64,000 nt of DNA from positions 186,001 to 250,000 of the forward strand of contig NZ_JAQSDA010000028.1 in the NCBI RefSeq assembly GCF_029945685.1, written 5' to 3'. The position numbers and the translations under genes are program-made. The DNA comes from Polaromonas sp. (GTDB taxonomy: Bacteria; Pseudomonadota; Gammaproteobacteria; Burkholderiales; Burkholderiaceae_C). Under the pieces are notes generated by a model that was not told where the DNA came from, did not search any database, and saw only the letters and a list, made by a program, of their open reading frames with translations. This document shows positions 37,382 to 43,888 of the stretch, in pieces (the first letter of the stretch is position 1; each line of letters begins with the position of its first letter).

Positions 37382-37825
37382 ATGAACCGCAACGACATCA
37401 CCGAAAAAATCATCACCGTCAAAGTCAGCAAGGGCATCACCTGGGAATCGGTCGCCAAGAAAGTCGGCCTCAGCAAGGAGTGGACAACCGCCGGTTGCCT
37501 GGGCCAGATGACCTTTGACGAAAAGCAAGCCAAAGTCATCGGCAAGATTTTCGGGTTGACGGCGGAAGAACAGAAGTGGCTGCAGGTCGTGCCTTACAAA
37601 GGCTCGTTGCCCACACCCGTGCCCACCGACCCGCTGATCTACCGCTGGTACGAAATCGTCAGCGTCTACGGCACGACGATCAAGGAACTGATTCACGAAG
37701 AGTTCGGCGACGGCATCATGAGCGCGATTGACTTCTCGATGGACATCGTTCGTACGCCGGACCCCAAGGGTGACCGCGTGAATGTGGTGCTGTCGGGCAA
37801 GTTTTTACCGTACAAGACTTATTGA
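37382..37825 (+). CDS. cynS: cyanate hydratase (cyanase)
   Basis: Protein of 147 residues that converts cyanate and bicarbonate to ammonia and two CO2. The N-terminal helical domain (GITWESVAKKVGLSKEW) and the C-terminal active-site domain are complete. By alignment with the E. coli enzyme the catalytic residues are Arg88 (IYRWYE), Glu91 and Ser114 (GIMSAIDF). It is the last gene of the nitrogen-regulated operon. Ammonia is the assimilable product. ACGGAGAA precedes the ATG. Confidence 0.97.
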   Translation: MNRNDITEKIITVKVSKGITWESVAKKVGLSKEWTTAGCLGQMTFDEKQAKVIGKIFGLTAEEQKWLQVVPYKGSLPTPVPTDPLIYRWYEIVSVYGTTIKELIHEEFGDGIMSAIDFSMDIVRTPDPKGDRVNVVLSGKFLPYKTY

Positions 37826-37875
37826 TTAGGAAACGCTAGGGTGCCTGGCACCCTGGCGCGTCCTGCGGATGCAGG

Positions 37876-38055
37876 CTAGAGACCTTTGACCCGGCAGGCC
37901 AGCAGCAGGAGGCCGAATCCGATGATCCACGACCAGGTGGCCATCGGCGCGCCCAAGCGGACCACACCAAACTGCGCGAGCAGCGCGACCACAAACAGGA
38001 CGAGGGAGATCACCCACACGACGAAGGTTGGAGCTTTGCCGGAAAAATTGCGCAT
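37876..38055 (-). CDS. small two-helix membrane protein
   Basis: Protein of 59 residues starting MRNFSGKAPTFVVW, with two hydrophobic helices separated by RLGAPMATW. AAGGA lies nine bases before the ATG. It converges with cynS. It looks like one of the many small inner-membrane proteins; no function can be given. Confidence 0.6.
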   Translation of the reverse strand: MRNFSGKAPTFVVWVISLVLFVVALLAQFGVVRLGAPMATWSWIIGFGLLLLACRVKGL

Positions 38056-38209
38056 GATGGATTCCTTGCTGGTTGTGAGATGAAGTAGTTCGAGTCTACG
38101 GGTTGCCATCTGCCCGCAATCGACAAAGGCGTGAGGTCCCACACCTTCACGCGCCATGCGGCTACGTGGCAGATGCGCTAAGCGGTTGGCTCTGCTGTTG
38201 GGTGTATCT

Positions 38210-38229
38210 ATCTAACGTTTAAGTTAGAT
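38210..38229 (-). repeat. integron-type core-site palindrome, possibly a truncated attC
   Basis: ATCTAAC and GTTAGAT are exact complements with six bases between them. Both fit the integron core boxes RYYYAAC and GTTRRRY. The stop codon of the neighbouring gene lies inside the first box (minus strand), as often seen in gene cassettes. A full attC would have a longer central region, so this could be a deletion product of one. Confidence 0.45.
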
Positions 38230-38835
38230 CTCACTCGACGCTTTGACGCTGCGCTCTCGCACGAAGGCAACACCAACAAGGAGAGCTCCGAAAACATAGA
38301 AAATGCGAAGCCGCGAATTCCATCTGCGTTCTTCGTCTTCGAGCTCGTTATAGCGTTTGTAGTTACGAGGAACCAAGACCCCGGCAGACTGTAGTTCAAG
38401 AGCGCGCAACTGGGCGGCATGCGAGATGACCTTGTCATAGTCCTTCTCGCGATAGGCGGCCTTCGCGCTTTCGAGACGGTTCTCCCGGAATTCGGCAAAC
38501 TGATTCCTCTCGCTCATGTTCTCGTTGTCCCAAGCGACCGCGGACTGGAGGACATTCAAAGTGAATTCCATGTAGAACAGAGACGCCATGGCGGTGGCCT
38601 CGAAGTTTCTTTCGGGTTGTGAGTCGAGCAGTCGGATATGGCTGTACCAGACCTGCGCAATGGTGTGGTTGCTAGACATGCGCACTTGGAGACGGTCGAG
38701 GTCCTCACGCCGATTCTTAGCCTCGTACTCAAAGTGCTTCTCGCTCAGCCACGAACAGAAGAGCAGCAGACTTCCGATGCAGTAGAGCCACGGGAGCTTT
38801 CTAAGGACACTTAGAACGTTAGAGGTATTGAGCAT
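38224..38835 (-). CDS. orphan membrane protein encoded in a probable gene cassette
   Basis: Protein of 203 residues with one membrane helix near the N-terminus (residues ~13-30) and one near the C-terminus (~182-195), and a long charged helical middle part (residues 35-180). I do not recognise the family. Base composition is clearly less GC-rich than the core genes. The start codon lies 22 bases after the attC core GTTAGAC, and the stop lies in another core-like box. Both facts fit an integron cassette with a single promoterless gene. Confidence 0.7.
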   Translation of the reverse strand: MLNTSNVLSVLRKLPWLYCIGSLLLFCSWLSEKHFEYEAKNRREDLDRLQVRMSSNHTIAQVWYSHIRLLDSQPERNFEATAMASLFYMEFTLNVLQSAVAWDNENMSERNQFAEFRENRLESAKAAYREKDYDKVISHAAQLRALELQSAGVLVPRNYKRYNELEDEERRWNSRLRIFYVFGALLVGVAFVRERSVKASSEI

Positions 38836-38856
38836 GGCCAGTCGCGGGTTAGTGCG

Positions 38857-38921
38857 GTCTAACGAAAAGTTACCAGCTCGCCGGCTTCACCGGCGCGTGC
38901 GAGGGGACTGATGGGTTAGAG
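38857..38921 (-). other. integron attC recombination site
   Basis: On the minus strand a CTCTAAC box and a GTTAGAC box enclose 51 bases with an exact six-base-pair hairpin CGCCGG/CCGGCG (five-base loop) and a partly paired outer arm. The element is 65 bases, within the normal attC range. The 3' end GGTAACTTTTCGTTAGAC resembles known attC ends. It lies nine bases after the stop of one orphan gene and 22 bases before the start of the next, as expected between cassettes. No integron integrase is in the window. Confidence 0.65.
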
Positions 38922-38930
38922 CGTTCAAAC

Positions 38931-39419
38931 TTAAGCAACTGCCAAATTTGATCCGGTCCTCAATTGCAGGTGGGCAATCGGCACATCCGACCGAACTACT
39001 ACCAGCAATTTTTTTTCGGGCACACTTACTCTGTGCTGAATCGGACCATCAGGGTTTGAAACACCACCGTAAGTGGAAACCAAACTTCCGCATATCCAAG
39101 TGATTGCGTCTTTTCCTTGATCGTAATCAATCGACCAAGCCACTTGACTTTCATATCCAGTGTTTCGATTTTTTGACCTTGCAATTCCAGAAGCTATCCA
39201 GCTACGATCAAACCAAACTATGTCACCGGAAAACTGATCTATCACCCAAGTGGTACGGTAGTCGTATGTCGACATCCTCCAACTTCCGCCAATAGAAGTG
39301 AGAAAAGTATCTACGGAGTGTTTCACTCCAAGCCTCTCTAGCCGTGTTCTCACAAATTCGATCGACTCATTCTCGCTTTGCAAATTTGCCTCGACATCGA
39401 GCGCCGTCTCTTTACTCAT
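38931..39419 (-). CDS. orphan protein encoded in a probable gene cassette
   Basis: Soluble protein of 162 residues without signal or membrane segment. It has an N-terminal helix rich in Glu and a strand-rich remainder with many Trp and Tyr (SWRMSTYDYRTTWVIDQFSG). The family is not recognised. GGGAG lies six bases before the ATG, a good start. AT-rich relative to the core genome. The attC site follows nine bases after its stop. Confidence 0.7.
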   Translation of the reverse strand: MSKETALDVEANLQSENESIEFVRTRLERLGVKHSVDTFLTSIGGSWRMSTYDYRTTWVIDQFSGDIVWFDRSWIASGIARSKNRNTGYESQVAWSIDYDQGKDAITWICGSLVSTYGGVSNPDGPIQHRVSVPEKKLLVVVRSDVPIAHLQLRTGSNLAVA

Positions 39420-39490
39420 TTCATTCTCCCAATCGTTGGTGGATTCAATTTTCTACTGTGAAGTGAAGCGGCGGCACCATTTCCCCATAT

Positions 39491-39534
39491 GCCTAACTTA
39501 ATGTGTGCCGCAAGACCTGCGGTGTAACTTGGAC
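39491..39534 (-). other. second attC-like element (degenerate)
   Basis: A GTTAGGC box on the minus strand fits the core consensus. Its partner is GTCCAAG, which deviates in the last base. Between them lies an exact hairpin CCGCA/TGCGG with a five-base loop. At 44 bases the element is shorter than usual. It lies 71 bases before the start of the 162-residue orphan gene, where the preceding cassette's attC would be expected. Confidence 0.4.
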
Positions 39535-39637
39535 ATGAATCCTCTTGAATAGGCTGCCAGCATTGGCTTTGCGGGAAATCGGGTCGAATTTGCAAAGGTA
39601 ATAAATGAAGTCACCAAACCCGGCAGTGATTGTCAGA

Positions 39638-39777
39638 GAATTCTAGGTCTCTATCGCATTCGGGCCACCCCCCAATCGAAGTTGGTGTGGCTTTTAACGC
39701 CACCCACGACGCCCGTCCTGCCGACACCTGCTTCCTACGCCAAGGCAAAAAGACCCATGAATTCCCTAGACGGCTAG
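39638..39777 (+). repeat. decayed copy of the CoA-transferase promoter region and first codons
   Basis: The segment begins GAATTCTAGG, has CCAATCGAAG exactly 34 bases later, and ends in ATGAATTCCCTAGACGGC followed by a TAG stop. The same elements in the same order, with the same first spacing, precede and start the intact CoA-transferase gene (40784-40954). The distance to the ATG differs by 34 bases. The copy therefore is an old partial duplication on the far side of the mrr-like gene. Confidence 0.7.
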
Positions 39778-39827
39778 AAATTCTCAGGGAGAGACATATG
39801 TGAGCACTCTCGGTTGGTGTGAGGTGG

Positions 39828-40721
39828 TCAGACTTTGAACTCATTAAAGAACAAGTGATCGAGCTCATATGTCTTTACCGGGTTAAGACCAAGCTCAAAC
39901 CTCTCGAGCATGTCAATCAGCTTCTCGCCATCGATCAATTCGATCGGCGGCGCACCATCGCGCGTAGCCTCACGCTTTGCTTCTGCAGTGAACGTTCCGG
40001 TAGTAATAATGATGCCTTTGTCAGCGCGCCCTGACATCGCTCCGCGAAAGTCGCGGACTTGAGAAGGCACTACTGATTTTGTATAGCGTTTGCACTGGAA
40101 TAGCACTTTGAAAGAGACGAGCGGATTCACCTGCAATATTCCGAATCCGTCAATTCCACCATCGCCGCTTTGACCGGTGACTACCACTTGAGTGAAGCCT
40201 GCCTCGCGTAAAAGACGCTGTGAAAGGCGCTCGAAACCTGCTGGCGCAAGTGACAAGAGAACTTCCAGTGCCTCTTCTCTATAGTCAGTCGAAACAGCGC
40301 CCGTTCCTTCAGCGACCTTCTCGGCAACTGGTTCAGACGTCTCCTTTTGCTTACGTTGCTCTTGAAATATCTTTACCCATTTCAAGAAGATGCTGCGAGC
40401 TTGATCTTGAGTTAGATGAGTTTTGAAACCCGCTTCAGTGAGGCTCCAAACTCCGTGCTTGGAAGAGCTAATGAGACCTTCTCGAACTAAGTAGAACCTT
40501 GCCCACGCAACTTGATTTCGGAATCTCGAACCTCCCGAAGGCAGTGTTTCGTTGAGTACATCATCCGAAATTTTCAGATCAGTTGATACTCGATCGACCG
40601 CTTCGTCGGGCTTTGCGGAGCCGCCAAGACCCCGCAACGCATTCAAAAGCGGGCCGAAGTATCTAAGGAACTGAGCGCCTTCGTCCTTCTTCTGCTTCGT
40701 AGTAGCCAAAGTGGCCTCCAT
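39828..40721 (-). CDS. mrr: Mrr-type (type IV) restriction endonuclease
   Basis: Protein of 297 residues. The N-terminal 125 residues form a winged-helix DNA-binding region (Mrr_N: RFRNQVAWARFYLVREGLI and VWSLTEAGF). The C-terminus is a PD-(D/E)XK nuclease domain with GDGGIDG (Asp187, Asp191) and FQCKRY (Gln209, Lys211). Such enzymes cut modified, often methylated, foreign DNA. The gene is AT-rich relative to its surroundings and lies between two copies of a CoA-transferase 5' region, so it was probably acquired. Confidence 0.88.
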   Translation of the reverse strand: MEATLATTKQKKDEGAQFLRYFGPLLNALRGLGGSAKPDEAVDRVSTDLKISDDVLNETLPSGGSRFRNQVAWARFYLVREGLISSSKHGVWSLTEAGFKTHLTQDQARSIFLKWVKIFQEQRKQKETSEPVAEKVAEGTGAVSTDYREEALEVLLSLAPAGFERLSQRLLREAGFTQVVVTGQSGDGGIDGFGILQVNPLVSFKVLFQCKRYTKSVVPSQVRDFRGAMSGRADKGIIITTGTFTAEAKREATRDGAPPIELIDGEKLIDMLERFELGLNPVKTYELDHLFFNEFKV

Positions 40722-40783
40722 TGATGTTTAGCGTTCGCATTCACAGTCCGGAAGCAGTTTGCCACTCGGCATCGATTACCGGT

Positions 40784-40954
40784 GAATTCTAGGCGGGCAG
40801 CGACTTACACCCCTCCTCCAATCGAAGGAGTTGTCGCTTTGCCGCCACCAAGTCACGTGCTCGAGTTGCCTCCAATGATTTGCGGCTTCGCTCTGCCTCC
40901 GCAAGCTCTTCTGTCGCGAAAGGCACAATGCCCCACATGAACTCCCTAGACGGC
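40784..40954 (+). repeat. intact counterpart of the duplicated CoA-transferase 5' region
   Basis: The segment runs from GAATTCTAGG through CCAATCGAAG to the first six codons (MNSLDG) of the CoA-transferase. It is the partner of 39638-39777. It presumably contains the promoter of the downstream operon. Confidence 0.7.
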
Positions 40955-42184
40955 ATCCGCATCCTCGACCTCTCCCGCGTGCTCGCGGGCCCCTGGTGTA
41001 CCCAGACGCTGGCTGATCTCGGCGCCGACGTGATCAAGATCGAACGGCCGGGCACCGGTGACGACACGCGGACCTGGGGGCCGCCGTTCTTGCAGGACAG
41101 TGCGGGCGCCGACACGGCCGAGGCGGCTTATTACCTGGGCACCAACCGCAACAAGCGCTCGCTGACCTGTGACATTGCCAAACCCGAAGGCGCGGCGCTG
41201 ATCCGTGAACTGGTGGCGCACTGCGATGTTTTTGTCGAGAACTTCAAGGTTGGCGACATGGCGCGTTATGGGCTGGACTATGCCTCGCTCAAAGCGCTCA
41301 ACCCGCGGCTGGTGTATTGCTCGGTCACCGGCTTCGGCCAGACCGGGCCGTATGCCGAACGCGCCGGGTATGACTACGCGATCCAGGGCATGGGCGGGCT
41401 GATGAGTGTGACGGGTGAGCGTGACGATCTGGGCGGTGGGCCGCAGAAGGTCGGTGTGGCGGTGTCGGACCTGATGACGGGCATGTACGCGACCGTCGCG
41501 ATTCTTGCCGCGTTGCGCCATGCCGAAAAAACCGGCGAGGGCCAGCAGGTCGACATGGCGCTGCTGGACACACAGGTGGCCATGCTGGCCAACCTGGGCG
41601 CCAACTACCTGGTCAGCGGCAAGGTGCCGGGACGCGCCGGCAATGCGCACCAGAACATCGTGCCTTACCAGGTGTTCGAGGTAGCGCCCGCCCCTGACGG
41701 GACCAAGGACCACATCATCATCGCGGTGGGCAATGACTCGCAGTATGTGAAGTTCTGCAAGGTGGCCAACATTCCCGAGCTGGGCGTGAACCCGCTGTTT
41801 GCCAAAAACCGCGACCGGGTGCAAAACCGCGCGCAACTGGTGCCGATTCTGGAAACGGTGATGAAAACGCGGACCAAGGCCGACTGGCTGGCGGCGCTGG
41901 AGGCGGCCAAGGTGCCTTGCGGTGCCATCAACAACCTGGCAGAGGTGTTTGATGATCCGCAAATCGAGGCGCGGCACATGGTCACGCAGTGGCAGCACCC
42001 GTTAAAAAATCACTTGCGGTTGGTGTCCAGTCCGATCAAACTGAGTGCCACCCCGGTGCGCACACCGGGCCAAGGCGGGCTGCCACCCCCCATGCTGGGC
42101 CAGCACACCGAGGAAGTCTTGCGCAGCGTGTTGAACTACTCCGACGCGCAACTGTCTGACCTGAAAAGCAAAGAGGTGATCTGA
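40937..42184 (+). CDS. CaiB/BaiF family (class III) CoA-transferase
   Basis: Protein of 415 residues that moves CoA between carboxylic acids. The N-terminus (GIRILDLSRVLAGPWCTQTLADLGADVIKIE) is the family hallmark. The catalytic Asp lies in VAVSDLMTGMYATVAILAAL. Substrates cannot be named; formyl-CoA:oxalate and succinyl-CoA-dependent enzymes share the pattern. The next gene starts within its stop (TGATG). Confidence 0.93.
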   Translation: MNSLDGIRILDLSRVLAGPWCTQTLADLGADVIKIERPGTGDDTRTWGPPFLQDSAGADTAEAAYYLGTNRNKRSLTCDIAKPEGAALIRELVAHCDVFVENFKVGDMARYGLDYASLKALNPRLVYCSVTGFGQTGPYAERAGYDYAIQGMGGLMSVTGERDDLGGGPQKVGVAVSDLMTGMYATVAILAALRHAEKTGEGQQVDMALLDTQVAMLANLGANYLVSGKVPGRAGNAHQNIVPYQVFEVAPAPDGTKDHIIIAVGNDSQYVKFCKVANIPELGVNPLFAKNRDRVQNRAQLVPILETVMKTRTKADWLAALEAAKVPCGAINNLAEVFDDPQIEARHMVTQWQHPLKNHLRLVSSPIKLSATPVRTPGQGGLPPPMLGQHTEEVLRSVLNYSDAQLSDLKSKEVI

Positions 42185-42912
42185 TGGCCAATTTTGTTCT
42201 GGTGCATGGTGCCTGGCACGGCGGCTGGTGCTGGCAGCGGGTCACCCACGCGCTGCAGCAGCAGGGCCACCGGGTGCATGCGGTCACGCTCACCGGCCTG
42301 GGCGAGCGCGCGCACCTGCTGGCGCCCAGCATCACACTCGACACGCACATTGACGACGTGATCAGCGCCATCGAGGTGGAAGAGCTGCACGACGTGATTC
42401 TGGCGGTGCACTCTTACGCCGGCATGATTGGCACGGCCGTGGCCGACCGGCTCGGCAAACACCTCAAACACCTGGTCTATGTGGATGCGGTCATTCCCAA
42501 GCCCGGCGAAAGCTGGAGCAGCACACAGTCGGCCGCGACGCAGCAGCAGCGCCTGTCGGCAGCGCAGGCGTCCACGCGTTTCAGCTTTCCGCCGCCTGAC
42601 CCGGAAGTGTTTGGCCTGCATGACGCCGACCACGCCTGGGTCAAGCGCCGGCAGACGCCGCACCCCGGCAACACCTACCAGGCACCACTGGCCTTTGACA
42701 TCCAGCGTGTGGCCGCGATCCCGCGCACTTTTATCAACTGCACGCAGCCGGCGCTGGCCACCATTGAGCCCAGCCGCCTGCGCGCGAAAGACCCCAAGTT
42801 CTGGGATGGCGCCTGGCTGCCCAACTCGAAAATCGTGGAGCTCAAGACCGGCCACGACCCGATGATCAGCGACCCGACCGGCTTGACCCGCATTCTTGTG
42901 GACTGCGCATGA
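42184..42912 (+). CDS. alpha/beta fold hydrolase (plant esterase-like)
   Basis: Protein of 242 residues. The oxyanion strand FVLVHGAWHGGWCW and nucleophile elbow AVHSYAGM are those of the MeSA esterase/hydroxynitrile lyase branch. Asp and His of the triad are expected in the C-terminal third (the last His in TGHDPMISDP). It is coupled to the CoA-transferase, so both probably serve one degradation pathway, which is inference. Confidence 0.88.
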   Translation: MANFVLVHGAWHGGWCWQRVTHALQQQGHRVHAVTLTGLGERAHLLAPSITLDTHIDDVISAIEVEELHDVILAVHSYAGMIGTAVADRLGKHLKHLVYVDAVIPKPGESWSSTQSAATQQQRLSAAQASTRFSFPPPDPEVFGLHDADHAWVKRRQTPHPGNTYQAPLAFDIQRVAAIPRTFINCTQPALATIEPSRLRAKDPKFWDGAWLPNSKIVELKTGHDPMISDPTGLTRILVDCA

Positions 42913-43040
42913 CCGAGCCGGGCAGACGCCACCTTGCTGCCGGCAGGCCAGCGGATGCTGTCTGTAGCGGGCTGGCCGAACAGCGGGCAAAGCGCCGGGC
43001 GGCCACGCGCGAGGCTCTGGCAGCGTTCAACCCGGCGTGA
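42909..43040 (+). CDS. possible small basic protein
   Basis: A frame of 43 codons starts with ATG overlapping the hydrolase stop (ATGA) and ends 15 bases before the GrpB-family gene. The product would be Arg/Ala-rich (MTEPGRRHLAAG...). Coupling and tight fit argue for a gene. The short length and lack of similarity to anything I know argue against it. Confidence 0.3.
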   Translation: MTEPGRRHLAAGRPADAVCSGLAEQRAKRRAATREALAAFNPA

Positions 43041-43055
43041 GCGGCGAGGCGACCC

Positions 43056-43592
43056 ATGACCGACGCCGACTCCCTGCACGCGGCCATCCATGAAGATGTG
43101 AGTTTGCAGGCCTACGACAGCCGTTGGCCGGACCGATTTGTGGCCGAGCGGGACCGCTTGCTGGCGCTGTTTCCACTCGTTTTTGTCGACATCGAACACA
43201 TCGGCAGCACGGCCGTCCCCGGGATGGTGGCCAAACCCATTGTGGATCTGCTGGCGGGCGTCGAAAGCATGGCCATGGCCCGATCGCTGGCCGAACCGCT
43301 GCGTGACGCGGCCTACACCACATCGGCAGAGTTCAATGCCACGCTGACCGACCGCCAGTGGTTCATGCGTTGGGCGGACGGCCGCCGCACCCACCACCTG
43401 CACATTGTTGTGCACGGCGGCCCGGTGTGGACGCGGCATCTGCAATTTCGCGACGCGCTGCGCGCCAGCCCCGTGCTGGCAGCACGTTATGCCGCCCTGA
43501 AGGCCGAGCTGGCAGTTCGGCACCCGACCGACCGCGAGGCCTACACCAGCGCCAAAACCGCCTTTGTGAGCTCCCTGTCGGACCCCACCTGA
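43056..43592 (+). CDS. GrpB family protein (UPF0157, nucleotidyltransferase-like)
   Basis: Protein of 178 residues with the GrpB hallmark FVDIEHIGSTAVPGMVAKPIVDLLAGV, resembling the core of minimal nucleotidyltransferases. The central HHLHIVVHGG segment is also typical. The family occurs alone or fused to CoaE. No specific substrate is known. The ATG at 43056 follows GGCGAGGCGACCC. Confidence 0.9.
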   Translation: MTDADSLHAAIHEDVSLQAYDSRWPDRFVAERDRLLALFPLVFVDIEHIGSTAVPGMVAKPIVDLLAGVESMAMARSLAEPLRDAAYTTSAEFNATLTDRQWFMRWADGRRTHHLHIVVHGGPVWTRHLQFRDALRASPVLAARYAALKAELAVRHPTDREAYTSAKTAFVSSLSDPT

Positions 43593-43649
43593 GCGGCCCG
43601 CCCCGTTACAGAAGCAGCCTCGGCCCTCAACTTTCCACCCAATCAATCA

Positions 43650-43699
43650 CTTTTTTATAGCGGCTCGCGCTTGCTGCACAAGGGCTGAAGGCCAATTTG
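43650..43699 (-). repeat. inverted copy of the dispersed ~50-bp repeat
   Basis: On the minus strand it reads GGCCTTCAGCCCTTGTGC, AGCAAGCGCGAGCCGCTAT and an A-run. This is the closest of the copies to the AGCCCTT-AAGCGC-GCTAT arrangement. It lies directly beside the duplicated DUF4197 fragment. Confidence 0.55.
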
Positions 43700-43721
43700 A
43701 CCCATCATTTCTGAAACCTGC

Positions 43722-43864
43722 CTATTTCATCGCCCCAAACACCCGCTTCAGGATCGCGCTGCCGGTACCGACCGGGTCCTGGCGGATCTTCTTTTCTTCC
43801 TCGCCGATGACCAGGTAGAGCCCATCGAGCGTCTTGCCGGTGACGTACTGCTGGATGTTGGCGT
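43722..43864 (-). pseudogene. duplicated 3' fragment of the DUF4197 gene
   Basis: On the minus strand the last 46 codons of a DUF4197 gene are present in frame with a TAG stop (ANIQQYVTGKTLDGLYLV...). Over 139 bases (43726-43864) it differs from the intact gene at 47570-47708 at four positions. Upstream, homology fades within about 20 bases after a small deletion (GGCTTTGGCC is still shared). The fragment lacks a start and cannot be a gene. Confidence 0.85.
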
Positions 43865-43888
43865 GGTCTGGCCAAAGCCGCAAACCGC

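Noticed and set aside
39611-39868. Frame of 85 codons on the minus strand between mrr and the cassette region
   Set aside because: It is antisense to the duplicated CoA-transferase 5' region and overlaps the end of mrr. No family features were seen.
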